Origin: a bacterium (Candidatus Blackallbacteria) CG13_big_fil_rev_8_21_14_2_50_49_14
Lineage (GTDB): Bacteria; Cyanobacteriota; Sericytochromatia; UBA7694
Assembly (NCBI GenBank): GCA_002783405.1
Contig: PFGG01000052.1
Coordinates: forward strand, 1 to 64,000
Reading direction: 5' to 3'
DNA length: 64,000 nucleotides
Shown here: piece after piece, positions 1 through 8,615 of the stretch
Layout of the letters: each line of letters opens with the position of its first letter
How positions within the stretch are numbered: position 1 is the stretch's first letter
Notes under the pieces: generated by a model
Told to the model about the DNA's origin: nothing
The model's database searches: none
What the model saw: only the letters and a program-made list of their open reading frames with translations
Program-made: the position numbers and the translations under genes

Positions 1-389
1 AACCACCTTTTTAATTCAATGGGATACTTATATTATATCGCTTTTTGAATCTATTACTAGTTTTTCTACAAACTCAACGCTGTGCTTAAGCTGCGAATAC
101 ACGCCGAGCGTAGCGAGTAGTGTATGAGGCAGTTTGAAGCACTTTGTTGTGTGTGCATATTTTTGTATAAAAATTTTAACTAAAAATAACTTTAGGGTCA
201 TTAAATATCCTTGTTTATCCAGTCACTCAAATTTGGTTGTAATCAATTAAATTTTGTTCAACAACATTTTTGTGGGCGGTTTTAGGGCTTTAACATCGCA
301 TAAGCTAATTGAGTTTAGTAATTACATTGACGGTACCTACCTTCAAACATTTTTTCCACGAATTAGGCAGCATCGCATAAAGGTTTTCT
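1..389. other. Gene-free cassette end with attC-like site
   Basis: No convincing coding sequence is seen. Positions 72-152 form an attC-like site (listed separately). The remainder is AT-rich. The decamer catcgcataa occurs twice, near 293 and 372, without an obvious role. This is probably the 3' untranslated part of the acetyltransferase cassette. Confidence 0.5.
72..152 (-). repeat. attC-like integron recombination site A
   Basis: Read on the minus strand (the direction of the genes), the site begins ACACAAC and ends GTTGAGT, which fits the attC R' consensus GTTRRRY exactly. Between them GTGCTTCAAACTGCC is matched by GCAGCTTAAGCAC, with one extra C in the first arm, as expected for the extrahelical base of attC sites. 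A second inner pairing is CATACAC/GTGTATT. The site is 81 bp, within the attC size range, and lies downstream of the acetyltransferase. No integrase is visible, so function is inferred. Confidence 0.65.
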
Positions 390-938
390 TTACAGATTAT
401 TGTTAATATCAACACGGTTAATATAGAAAAAATATTTGTCTATTTTATTATCTTTCCATTCTATAAAATTATTTTCAATTTTTTCTAGCTTAAATCCAGT
501 TTTTTCTGCTACTTTTATCATTGAAATATTAAAATCATATGTTTCTAACTCAATACGCAATATATCAAAATTTTCAAAAATATATTTCACCCAAAGTTTG
601 ATAGCTGTTTTTGCAATACCTAACCCTCTATATTCGGGCTCATAAATTCCAATTCCTATTTTCACTGATTTCTTTTCAATATTTAACCCATAGCAATTCA
701 GGCTACCTATTCTAAGGTTATTTGACTCTATCCAAACTCTAGTTCTAAGCCCTGTGATTTCATTATCAATACCTTTATTAAAAACCGTTTTGATTTCTTC
801 TTTTTCGTTTGGAGAAGTTATTTCCCATGGAGCATCAGTAGTCCTCCAATCTCCGTTATTTAACCAATACCAATACCATTCAAAATCATTTTTTTGTCTG
901 GTTACTATTTTACAGATATCTGAATTTGCAATAATCAT
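390..938 (-). CDS. GNAT family N-acetyltransferase
   Basis: This 182-residue protein resembles RimJ/RimL-type GNAT acetyltransferases, which move an acetyl group from acetyl-CoA to an amine such as a protein N-terminus or a small molecule. The acetyl-CoA loop is visible as EYRGLGIAKTAI (about residues 102-113), followed by a helix and the ELETYDFNISMIKVAEKTGF segment typical of the fold's second half (N..s.. then GF). The gene is AT-rich. It starts 23 bp after attC-like site B and is followed by site A, so it looks like a single-gene integron cassette. GNAT genes are common cassette cargo. The substrate cannot be told. Confidence 0.8.
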   Translation of the reverse strand: MIIANSDICKIVTRQKNDFEWYWYWLNNGDWRTTDAPWEITSPNEKEEIKTVFNKGIDNEITGLRTRVWIESNNLRIGSLNCYGLNIEKKSVKIGIGIYEPEYRGLGIAKTAIKLWVKYIFENFDILRIELETYDFNISMIKVAEKTGFKLEKIENNFIEWKDNKIDKYFFYINRVDINNNL

Positions 939-960
939 CTGAATTAGCTCTCTAATCTTT

Positions 961-1024
961 AGCTAACAATCATAGTTCTATAATTTCTGTCACCTGCGAA
1001 GTCAGGTGGATACACTGGTTGTGT
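961..1024 (-). repeat. attC-like site B, degenerate
   Basis: On the minus strand it begins ACACAAC and ends GTTAGCT. The inner stem CACCTG/CAGGTG (991-1008) is perfect around a CTTCG-type loop, but the outer arm of the second half no longer pairs well. The acetyltransferase ATG lies 23 bp after the GTTAGCT end, where a cassette gene is expected. Confidence 0.45.
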
Positions 1025-1403
1025 CGCATCTGGCTTGTTAATCTCACTTTAATTCTCAATTGTCTCTCGGGTTATTTTTATCCAGGTGCATCGCTTTTAT
1101 TAACCCGCCTTTTGAGTTATTCATAATCTCTACTTCTCGTAAATCCCGTAGTTTATTGTCCGTCTCTATTTATCTAACCCTCTTCTTTTGGCCTACTCAA
1201 CCGCTCTTCAGCTAAGACAAGTCGCCCATTTACTTACCATCTAAGGTGCACCGGCTGGTTCGCGCTCCAAAGGTCACATCTTCAGTGATTGTAGATTCTC
1301 GCGAGTTACATATCAACATCCTACACCTGTAGTCCTCGCATTTCGTTTATTTAATCGCCCAAAGTTACGGCTCGCTCTCGGGAAAGCGTCAAGCCGGATG
1401 TCG

Positions 1404-1463
1404 ACACAACACTCCGCTTAACCTGCGCAGCATAGCAAGTCAGGTTGAAGCGGATTGTTGGCT
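1404..1463 (-). repeat. attC-like integron recombination site C
   Basis: This is the clearest of the series. On the minus strand the ends are AGCCAAC and GTTGTGT. The arm CAACAATCCGCTTCAACCTG is matched by CAGGTTAAGCGGAGTGTTG, with a single unpaired C in the first arm, the hallmark of attC. The site lies 7 bp after the stop codon of the neighbouring gene, as usual for integron cassettes. Confidence 0.7.
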
Positions 1464-1470
1464 TATGGGT

Positions 1471-2094
1471 TTATATGTAAGGTTTGATTGCCTTTAAATA
1501 TTTGCCGAAACACATTAGGGCTTTGTCTATCTCTCTTTGAGGGTGCCCAGAGAAAGACTTAAAGAAATTTATGTATTCATTTAAATATACCTCATATTTA
1601 TCTTTATTTTTTTGACTTAGTTCCAAAATTGATCCTTTTTTTAGGAATTGCATAGCACGATAGACATGCTGATCAAATATTGGCCAATTTTCTGGTTCAA
1701 GGCAGTGAGCATAAAATATATTCCAGATTGCTCCACCTGACTGTGATGCGTTAAGATAGCGTCTTTTTATATCTCCACAAAAATGAAGAGGATAATTCAG
1801 TAGGATACCATTCATCTTGTGCTGAGCAATTCTATCCCCAGTGCCATTTTTCCATTGAAATAGTTGCTCTCGGGATTCTTTAGTAAATGGCTTTGTCAGT
1901 GAAATATTTTGATCGTACTTCCATTCATCAGAATAGATATATTTGCTCGACCAATATGTTATAAATTCACAACTCGTTTTATGCTTGGGCGGCAGTGGAA
2001 GATTTAGATTCACGGCTTTTTTCCAATAGTAAGTATGATTTCTATTGTACAAAACACGATGTAGCCTACACGTTCCATTGTGAGCATAATACAT
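1471..2094 (-). CDS. Hypothetical cassette protein
   Basis: I do not recognise this protein. From the ATG at 2094 it has 207 residues, rich in aromatic and basic residues, with no membrane segment. The open frame extends upstream to 2157, but an attC-like palindrome lies at 2109-2129. The ATG at 2094 puts the start 15 bp after that site, as for other cassette genes, so I prefer it. The segment GGAIWNIFYAHC followed by IFDQHVYRAM vaguely recalls the helix-hairpin-helix DNA glycosylase pattern (a conserved D then HV.R), but no catalytic set can be shown. It is followed directly by attC-like site C. Confidence 0.55.
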   Translation of the reverse strand: MYYAHNGTCRLHRVLYNRNHTYYWKKAVNLNLPLPPKHKTSCEFITYWSSKYIYSDEWKYDQNISLTKPFTKESREQLFQWKNGTGDRIAQHKMNGILLNYPLHFCGDIKRRYLNASQSGGAIWNIFYAHCLEPENWPIFDQHVYRAMQFLKKGSILELSQKNKDKYEVYLNEYINFFKSFSGHPQREIDKALMCFGKYLKAIKPYI

Positions 2095-2099
2095 AAATG

Positions 2100-2150
2100 T
2101 AATTATAACCTCTCGCACCAGTCGAGAGGGTGGAAGTTTTGCCAGAAAGC
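2100..2150 (-). repeat. attC-like palindrome G
   Basis: Positions 2109-2129 form a perfect 7-bp stem, CCTCTCG/CGAGAGG, around a short loop. The loop (GACTGGTG on the minus strand) resembles those of the neighbouring attC-like sites. The outer arms are poor. It lies between the FGE-like gene and the following gene. Confidence 0.3.
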
Positions 2151-2235
2151 GGAGCATTTTTCATCAGAAACCTCTCTTACGCCTATTAAAAGCGAATTAT
2201 ACCCCCTGTATCAGGCTTACCAATTTGGGTACAAG

Positions 2236-4437
2236 CTATTCAGACCTGACAAGCCGAAACCCGAAGTCGTCGGACCTGATGTTGAGGAGAATGTTCGTAT
2301 TGCTGTTATTATCAAAGCTACAACTGTATGCAGTTGTGTTCCAGCCCCCGCCACGAAGAATACTAGGCTCGTAAAATTCATTTTTACACCATTCCTGAAC
2401 ATTGCCGTGCATGTCATAAAGCCCCCAGGCATTGGGTTTTTTCTGGGCCACAGGATGGGTGCGACCGCCAGAGTTTTTATCATACCAAGCATACTGGCCC
2501 AACTCGGATTCTTTGTCACCAAAACAGTAATTCCCGTTGCTGCCTGCCCGACAGGCATATTCCCACTCTCTTGCTGTGGGCAAACGATAGACATTTTGCC
2601 CTGCCTGATCATTCAATTTCTTAATAAAGCTTTGTGCATCATACCAACTGACTTGCTCGACCGGGCAATTCTCATCACGTTTATTTTTCGATGGATTATC
2701 CCCCATCACTTGCTGCCAGAGCTTTTGGGTGACAGGATATTGAGCGATATAAAAATCTTGATATACGGTGAAAGACTTCGCATTACTTCCTACTCCCCTG
2801 CTGAAACTTCCTGCTTTAATCAAGACAAAATCCTGATTATAATGATCTACGTAACTTTTAACGCGATTCGGATTATCCATATAACTTTTAGAGTTAATAA
2901 GAACTCCTAAGCCATTGTATTCTTTTTCAATTCTTTCCCCAACATAAAATTCAACAGTTTTCATTACAATACGTGTTTTTTCCACCCAGTTGGTCTTTGA
3001 CACCAGGCGGGTTTTATCCACCATGTGGGTTTTAGTTTGCAATTCAGTCACTGCAGCGCGCCAAAGCCCGGCAGGCTTGATTATCACTCTTTCTTGATAG
3101 GTTTTTTCCTCTTGATAGACCTCCTCGACTTGATACTTGACCTCTGCTCGATATACCTCATTGACAGGGTCTTCTTCGTAAAGGGTGTGCACGACATCCT
3201 CATTAAGCCAGATTCGCTTTTTTTCCAGTTCAGTCCGAAACTGCTCCAGCACAGACGAAAAATCCACCAGATCATATAAAGCCCAGTTATGGCCTGTGTC
3301 TAAAAACAAATCCATTTGCTGTAAGCGCTGATCATGTAACGCTTCGGGACTATTTTGACGATAAAAATCCAATTGACCAGCCAGCTCCTGAGTCACAGGA
3401 AGAATTTGGTTGTATTTTTCAGCTCTTAAATCATTTAGGAAGTGACAGAATGTGTCATTGTGTTTTTGAAAATCGCCATCTCCAGCGGCCTTGAATATAT
3501 AAAAACGATCCAGATCAATGGCTTTTCTTATAACGGGTAAAGCTAAATTTACCTGATTTGTTGCCATTAAAACCTTTGCAGCCTGAAAAAAGGCTTCTCC
3601 CATTTGGGGGTGAAGTGTCATTGCCATTTCTGTATGAGCCAGCGCTTCTTTCATCTTCCCCTGGCAATAAGCGGCCCAACCGGCTGATAAAAACGCACGC
3701 GCAGAATCTTCAGGATAATCTGTTTTCGCATAGCGAGCGGCCAGCAAAAACGATTCCTCAGCTTTGTCCAGATTCACAAGGGAGAGATCCCCATTGACAA
3801 AGCCGAGGTATACTGTACCCTTCATCTGATGAAATCGCCATTCCAGTTTATATCCAGACGACGTATGGTCCCCCGATATCGACTTTTCCAGCTCATCCAG
3901 GCACTCTTGAAATAGTCCTTGCCTAAAAGCATCACGGGCAATTTCAAAGTGGTTAAAAGCAACTGTTTGGACTGGGGTTTTGGCAATTTTGACCAATTCA
4001 GACAGGGAGTCATTCATGTGTCCAAGAGAGGCAAGGACAGCTCCAAATCCCCAGTGAAAAGTCGCATTTAGCTCAGATATGGATGCTCTTATCTCACCCA
4101 AATCATAGGACAACTGCTCAAAACCGGAATTCAGGGTTTGGATATTTTCACGCTCCAGAGCTTTATGTTCAGAAAAAAGTTCTCTAGTTTGTTCCATATG
4201 TTCGCGGGATAAAGCTTCATGCGAAGTGATCATTTCTCTGGTTTGGGTCTCTACAAAGCGGATATTCTCACGGGATAGGGCTTCTTGAGAAGCGATCAAT
4301 TCACGGGCTTCACGAGAAATTGTCATTGAAACCCGTTGTGAAGATTGAGATGCTGATGATGTCAGATCATCCACAAAAGACTTTGCCAATAAATAATCCG
4401 GATAAGAAAGGTGCGAACCCGACACGTAATTACCCAT
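2236..4437 (-). CDS. Coiled-coil/TPR protein with C-terminal FGE-sulfatase (SUMF1-like) domain
   Basis: This 733-residue protein has three visible parts. Residues 1-120 are a coiled coil with a heptad-like repeat (SREARELIASQEALSREN, then TREMITSHEALSREH, then ELFSEHKALEREN). A middle region of about 160-300 has TPR-like helices (AFRQGLFQECLDELEKS; KAEESFLLAARYAK; MKEALAHTEMAM). The C-terminal 200 residues are an FGE-sulfatase/SUMF1-like fold with PVTQKLW, VEQVSWYDA, RLPTAREWEYACRAG, MHGNVQEW and GFRLVR. The catalytic cysteine pair of true formylglycine-generating enzymes is not evident, so the domain is probably a binding or effector module, as in many bacterial conflict proteins. A segment near residues 430-500 repeats KT..V.KT-type motifs. 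Its job here is unknown. Confidence 0.75.
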   Translation of the reverse strand: MGNYVSGSHLSYPDYLLAKSFVDDLTSSASQSSQRVSMTISREARELIASQEALSRENIRFVETQTREMITSHEALSREHMEQTRELFSEHKALERENIQTLNSGFEQLSYDLGEIRASISELNATFHWGFGAVLASLGHMNDSLSELVKIAKTPVQTVAFNHFEIARDAFRQGLFQECLDELEKSISGDHTSSGYKLEWRFHQMKGTVYLGFVNGDLSLVNLDKAEESFLLAARYAKTDYPEDSARAFLSAGWAAYCQGKMKEALAHTEMAMTLHPQMGEAFFQAAKVLMATNQVNLALPVIRKAIDLDRFYIFKAAGDGDFQKHNDTFCHFLNDLRAEKYNQILPVTQELAGQLDFYRQNSPEALHDQRLQQMDLFLDTGHNWALYDLVDFSSVLEQFRTELEKKRIWLNEDVVHTLYEEDPVNEVYRAEVKYQVEEVYQEEKTYQERVIIKPAGLWRAAVTELQTKTHMVDKTRLVSKTNWVEKTRIVMKTVEFYVGERIEKEYNGLGVLINSKSYMDNPNRVKSYVDHYNQDFVLIKAGSFSRGVGSNAKSFTVYQDFYIAQYPVTQKLWQQVMGDNPSKNKRDENCPVEQVSWYDAQSFIKKLNDQAGQNVYRLPTAREWEYACRAGSNGNYCFGDKESELGQYAWYDKNSGGRTHPVAQKKPNAWGLYDMHGNVQEWCKNEFYEPSILRGGGWNTTAYSCSFDNNSNTNILLNIRSDDFGFRLVRSE

Positions 4438-4499
4438 AATCGCCTCAAATTTTTTTATTCAGAAATTATGACCGTATCAGATGTGCTAAATAAAAGATT

Positions 4500-4560
4500 T
4501 TTCAAGCCCTCTTGCGCCTGTCAGGAGGAGAACTGGCAGGTCACGCCAGGGATTCTGATA
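4500..4560 (-). repeat. attC-like palindrome H
   Basis: The palindrome CCTC...GAGG at 4508-4528 has the same CTTGCGCC-(T/A)GTCAGG loop character as the other sites. R' and R'' are not recognisable. It lies about 70 bp upstream of the start of the FGE-like gene and may be a decayed attC. Confidence 0.25.
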
Positions 4561-4824
4561 TCCGGTCATTAAATCCAAAAAGCTGTTTCAATTCATCTAT
4601 CATTGTAACATCCAGTCCTGAGGTTAAAAAATAGCTATAGCAAGCAAAATTAATAAGCCGGGTCGTCAGTTTATCTGAGCAAAATAATTACTGTGGCAAA
4701 ATGTGTCATAACAAGATTTCCTTGATTTTTTCATAACATTGGCCTATTTAAAAATTTGAATAATGACTTTAATAATTATTTAAATTAAAAAGAATATAAA
4801 TTCAAAAATTTTTAGTCTATATTT

Positions 4825-4862
4825 ATGTCTTGCGCCAGTCAAGACGATGAAGTTTGTTGCCC
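4825..4862 (-). repeat. attC-like palindrome D
   Basis: GTCTTG/CAAGAC (4827-4845) pairs perfectly around GACTGGCGC (minus strand), and GTTGCCC at 4856-4862 sits at the R'' position. The opposite outer arm is missing, as in site B, which suggests decay or a hybrid site. Confidence 0.3.
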
Positions 4863-4996
4863 TGTGCGCCACACACTTTAATTATAAACCCCTTCTTTAA
4901 AAAGTTCAGAAAGGCTGAAAACTAATTTTGTATACACTAAAATTCTATATTGCATACCGTCTGAAAGCATGTTAGAATAAGGATATGCTTGCGTGT

Positions 4997-5064
4997 GGCA
5001 AACCATGGCAACGACGCACATGTGCTGCGAGTGGAACGAGTCAGTACGATGTGCATGGTTGGGC
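4997..5064 (-). repeat. attC-like integron recombination site F
   Basis: On the minus strand the site begins GCCCAAC, an exact match to the attC R'' consensus RYYYAAC. It closes with AACCATG/CATGGTT outer and GCACAT/ATGTGC inner pairing. It lies 66 bp after the stop codon of the reverse transcriptase gene, the place expected for the attC of a cassette carrying the OLD-RT pair. The R' heptamer is less certain (GTTTGCC or GTTGCCA). Confidence 0.55.
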
Positions 5065-5129
5065 GAGAAAATCAAGTTATTTATTCACAAATAGATAACA
5101 TGATCAATTCTAAAAAATTAACAACATCT

Positions 5130-6254
5130 TTAATCTAGAGTTAAATAAATGTTTCTCATAATTTTTTCTAACTCATTAATGAGATTCAAATATTTATTTG
5201 AAGTCTCTATAGACATTAATTTTGATCTGTGATTGAACAAAATAAATGAAAGTAAAAATGCCCTATATCCAGCAATTTTATTTATCAATTGATGCTTATT
5301 ATATTTTTCAACCAGATTGTTCGGGACTTTTTCAGGTGTAGTAAATCTCTTTATAATATTGTATTTAAAACATTTTTTTAAAATAGCAGATATTTCAGTA
5401 TTTTTGTTATATTCATAAATAATTTTTTGAATAATTTTTATTTTTTTATTTGAAACTCTAAACTCACACATATTTGGAGTATTTTGCAAAGTATATCCGT
5501 TAATGGAAATTGTATTTTTTTTTGATATGACCTTATGTTTATTTATAAAAAATCCATATTTTGATAAAATTGACTTAATACTTACATAAAAAACATCTGT
5601 TTGAATATGTGGATTTGCATTTTTTGGCATAGAAAATAACATATCATCAGCATATCTAGTATAGGTCACCCCATATTCTAAACAGATATTTGAAATCTGA
5701 ATATCAATGCTTCTAAAAACAATATTTGAGATTAATGGAGAAGTTGAAAAGCCCATTGGAAGAATATATTGATATTTAAATTGATTATTTTTATACGTTT
5801 CATCAATATACAAAGTTGTTAAAAAAATAAAATATTCTAAAAGTGAAATTTGACTGTTTTTGTCAATAAACTCGTCCCTAAAGTATGAAGAAAATACATT
5901 ATTAATTAAATTCTTAGATATAGAATGAAAAAAAGATTTAATATCTAACCTTAAAAAGAAATAATTTTCTATATGTGGAGAAAAAAAATTAATATAGGAT
6001 AATCCAGATCTGAATGCGATAGCGGAGCTATTTAAACTAATTTTTTTTAAGAAATTTTTATTAAGATTCGAATGAATTACGCGTAAAAAACTCCACAGCT
6101 TGATATCAGTTCTTAATTTATAAAAAAATTTATTACTTAATTGAAACTCTACTACGCCAGATGAAGGTATATTAAAAATTTTTCCGGCTGTAAATTCAAT
6201 GAACGTGTCATTATCAATTAGATTGATAAATTCAGGTCTAGAAAGTCTTTTCAT
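5130..6254 (-). CDS. Retron-type reverse transcriptase
   Basis: This 374-residue protein shows the reverse transcriptase motifs in order: LDIKSFFHSI (motif A, residues 103-112), LPMGFSTSPLISN (165-177, like the LPQGAPTSP..SN of retron RTs) and TRYADDMLF (motif C, YADD at 201-204). Motifs D/E follow, with INGYTL where retron RTs usually have VTG. Length and motif style fit bacterial retron RTs, which prime reverse transcription on a partner ncRNA to make a multicopy RNA-DNA hybrid. The partner would be the structured gap just upstream (6255-6437). The next gene upstream encodes an OLD nuclease, the known effector of retron-Eco8-type antiphage systems. The gene is very AT-rich. Other defence RTs remain possible but are less likely given the gap structure. 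Confidence 0.8.
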   Translation of the reverse strand: MKRLSRPEFINLIDNDTFIEFTAGKIFNIPSSGVVEFQLSNKFFYKLRTDIKLWSFLRVIHSNLNKNFLKKISLNSSAIAFRSGLSYINFFSPHIENYFFLRLDIKSFFHSISKNLINNVFSSYFRDEFIDKNSQISLLEYFIFLTTLYIDETYKNNQFKYQYILPMGFSTSPLISNIVFRSIDIQISNICLEYGVTYTRYADDMLFSMPKNANPHIQTDVFYVSIKSILSKYGFFINKHKVISKKNTISINGYTLQNTPNMCEFRVSNKKIKIIQKIIYEYNKNTEISAILKKCFKYNIIKRFTTPEKVPNNLVEKYNKHQLINKIAGYRAFLLSFILFNHRSKLMSIETSNKYLNLINELEKIMRNIYLTLD

Positions 6255-6274
6255 AACTCACTCTATTTAGGAAT

Positions 6275-6437
6275 GAAACTTCAAGGGTATAGCCTGAAAC
6301 CAAAACAACCTTTCACGTGTGGTAACGCGCAGCGTTAAAGTGCTGATATCGTAATAGATAATATTACGAAGTGACCCCGTCAGGTTGTGTAAAATGGACT
6401 AGGTATGACAAGCATACATTTTACCTAAGCAAAATTC
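6275..6437 (-). ncRNA. Candidate retron msr-msd ncRNA
   Basis: The gap between the OLD and RT genes is not coding but is strongly structured. It is flanked by the complementary 8-mers ttaggaat (6267-6274) and attcctaa (6434-6441), which could be the a1/a2 ends of a retron RNA. A second complementary pair, gggtatagc (6285-6293) and gctataccc (6450-6458), crosses it and overlaps the OLD 3' end. Inside are three hairpins: 6323-6337 (taacgc/gcgtta), 6349-6369 (tcgtaat/attacga) and 6389-6424 (gtaaaatg/cattttac with an inner gtatg/catac). Position directly upstream of the RT is where msr-msd RNAs lie. The branching G and exact ends cannot be fixed by eye. Confidence 0.6.
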
Positions 6438-8495
6438 CTAATCTTTCAAGCTATACCCTATAGCTTTAATTATAGTATTTAATTCTGGAAATGTGTTATT
6501 AAATTCATTATAAAAGTTTAAATTTTTTGATTCAATTTTATGAATTGAAAAATTCAAAAATTCTGTTACCCATCCTTCAGTTTTTTCAATTCTATTACAT
6601 AATTTTGCCTGCAAATATTCTAGTATTTTTTTATTTTCAATTGATTGATATTGTTTGCTTTGACTATTTTCAGAAAATATATTTTTATATGTTACTAAAC
6701 TTCTACTTTTACCGTTAAACATAAGTCTGAAATACATCACAATATCATTTGAATCTAAACTAAACTCACTCATTAAGTAGTTAACTATTTCATCAATATC
6801 TGAATCTCTAGATATTTTTAAGAATTTTGGGACACTTTTTAACCATTCAATAAAAATATCATATGAATCAGAACTAATAAGGGCTTCTTCAATTGTTGAG
6901 TAATTTATTTTAACTTTATGATACCAACAAAAGCTAATTAAATTACTTAAATAGTCTTCAAACTTGTTAGAATTCGTTTGAGCGAAAAGACTTTTTGGTG
7001 AATATGTTACACTATCTAAAGGTAATTTTTTTAATTTTTTTAAATGAGAATTGTATGAAATCAACTCTTGGGATCTAAATCCAAAGTTAAAATCATCATC
7101 AACAATGGTTTTTAACTTAAAAATTGTCTTTTGATCTTTTAAATTATATTTTTTTGTATTAATATCAAAATTTAAAACTTTATCTAAATCAAATACAACT
7201 AAATATGGAATATTTAATTCTGATAATGTATCTTTTAAACTACCAATAATGACATTATCAGAACACGAAAAAATATCTATTTTTTTTAAGATGGGAAATT
7301 TTTTTGATAATAATTGATTACCAAATAACTCAATTTCAGTTTCTCCTTCTACAAACAAAACAAAGTTACTAAAAAACAACCTTGATTCATTATCACTAAA
7401 TATATTTAAAAACTTACTAGAATAAATATTACAGTTAAATCTTTTTACTTGAGTAGGCGAATTTTTCGTTGATCGTTTCTTAAAATGTATAACTTGTTGA
7501 ATATTTGAAAATAACTTAATACTATATTTTAGTATGTTTGGAGAATGGGTTGATATAAATAGTTTTGGTAAAGGAGTTTTAGTTTTTCCTAAAAATCGAT
7601 AATAAATTTCACTTAAATTTTGAACCAACTCTTCCGCTTTTTTAGGATGCAAACCTATTTCAGGCTCATCAATGTATAAAACTGGAGAAATATAACTAGA
7701 TCTTGTTAAATTTACCATGATTGACAGAAAAATCTGTATATAAGCAGATGAATTTGCTCCATTCGATTGAATTTCTAGATTTTCGTTATTTAATTCAAAA
7801 TTATGACCAGATACTCCAACTTTTATATAATTAAATAGTTTTTCTCTCGTAGAATATTTTTTTACCGAAACAGGGTTTTGATTAAAGTTATTTTCGATTA
7901 AGTTTATATATTTTGTATATGCTCCTTGCTTATGAGCAATATGTGTATCGAAGAATTCTAATATATCTTTTTGACTTACATTATGAGTTTTAAAGGAAGT
8001 TAACTTACTTGCGTTTTCCCATAGTTCACCCCAATCATATAAATTTAATTCTCGGGTATCAATTGTAAACAAGGGATATAGGTAATGTAAAATTCTAATG
8101 ATCTCTCTGTTTTTTACAGACCATTTTATTGAGTTATTAGATAAAATATTTAGCTCAATAGTAAAAAATGGATTTTTTGTGTTTTTAAAAAAAACATTGT
8201 ATATATTTTTGAAGAATGGGTTATTTAACTGCTCATTATAATTTGTAACAATCGAGTAAATTCGAGTCATATCATAAACAATTTTTATACTTCCAAAAAT
8301 ATCATAATTATTATGAAGCAATGGAGGCATTACTCGTTTTTCTTCTAAACAGTCATAAAAAAATTGTAATGCTTTTAGAAAATTAGACTTACCAACATTA
8401 TTTTTCCCTACAATGCAATTAATATCCTTAATTTCATCAACTTGAAAATTATCAAATGAAAAAATGTTTTTGATAGTAATGCTTTTAATTGTCAT
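6438..8495 (-). CDS. OLD-family ATPase-TOPRIM nuclease (retron effector)
   Basis: This 685-residue protein has an SMC/RecF-like ABC ATPase head. Walker A is GKNNVGKS (residues 30-37), the signature region is near LEIQSNGANSSAYIQ, Walker B is LYIDEPEIGLHP (273-284) and the switch histidine is in ISTHSPN (315-321). A TOPRIM domain follows, with VEGETE (382-387) and the metal-binding DLD in VVFDLDK (433-439). This is the layout of OLD (overcoming lysogenization defect) nucleases and of the retron-Eco8 effector. In such systems the RT-made RNA-DNA restrains the nuclease until a phage protein disturbs it. The gene sits upstream of the ncRNA and RT rather than downstream. Its last codons overlap one arm of an inverted repeat with the ncRNA region. 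Confidence 0.85.
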   Translation of the reverse strand: MTIKSITIKNIFSFDNFQVDEIKDINCIVGKNNVGKSNFLKALQFFYDCLEEKRVMPPLLHNNYDIFGSIKIVYDMTRIYSIVTNYNEQLNNPFFKNIYNVFFKNTKNPFFTIELNILSNNSIKWSVKNREIIRILHYLYPLFTIDTRELNLYDWGELWENASKLTSFKTHNVSQKDILEFFDTHIAHKQGAYTKYINLIENNFNQNPVSVKKYSTREKLFNYIKVGVSGHNFELNNENLEIQSNGANSSAYIQIFLSIMVNLTRSSYISPVLYIDEPEIGLHPKKAEELVQNLSEIYYRFLGKTKTPLPKLFISTHSPNILKYSIKLFSNIQQVIHFKKRSTKNSPTQVKRFNCNIYSSKFLNIFSDNESRLFFSNFVLFVEGETEIELFGNQLLSKKFPILKKIDIFSCSDNVIIGSLKDTLSELNIPYLVVFDLDKVLNFDINTKKYNLKDQKTIFKLKTIVDDDFNFGFRSQELISYNSHLKKLKKLPLDSVTYSPKSLFAQTNSNKFEDYLSNLISFCWYHKVKINYSTIEEALISSDSYDIFIEWLKSVPKFLKISRDSDIDEIVNYLMSEFSLDSNDIVMYFRLMFNGKSRSLVTYKNIFSENSQSKQYQSIENKKILEYLQAKLCNRIEKTEGWVTEFLNFSIHKIESKNLNFYNEFNNTFPELNTIIKAIGYSLKD

Positions 8496-8615
8496 AAACT
8501 TATAAATATAATTAATTAGATTTCAAAACATTAACTTGAAAGACAGAAATTAAACCGTATTTCAAATTCATATAACAACTTAAAATATAAGGATAGCACA
8601 TAGGACTAATTATGA

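Larger units (their letters stand above)
939..1470. other. Gene-less cassette segment
   Basis: About 380 bp between attC-like sites B (961-1024) and C (1404-1463) holds no open frame of 60 codons or more on either strand. It therefore looks like a cassette without a protein gene, a known class that may carry a promoter, a small RNA or a decayed gene. I see no clear promoter or RNA fold in it by eye. Confidence 0.4.
4438..5129. other. Gene-free stretch with attC-like sites
   Basis: No coding sequence is supported between the FGE-like gene and the reverse transcriptase gene. The stretch contains palindromes H (4508-4528) and D (4827-4845) and the better attC-like site F (4997-5064). The rest is AT-rich. 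The short frame over 4878-5075 merely translates attC-like site F and is not considered a gene. Confidence 0.5.

Noticed and set aside
2080-2910. 276-codon plus-strand frame
   Set aside because: Antisense to the FGE-like gene, with no recognisable domain; the opposite strand carries clear FGE motifs.
4878-5075. 65-codon frame over attC-like site F
   Set aside because: It translates the palindromic site itself and has no domain.
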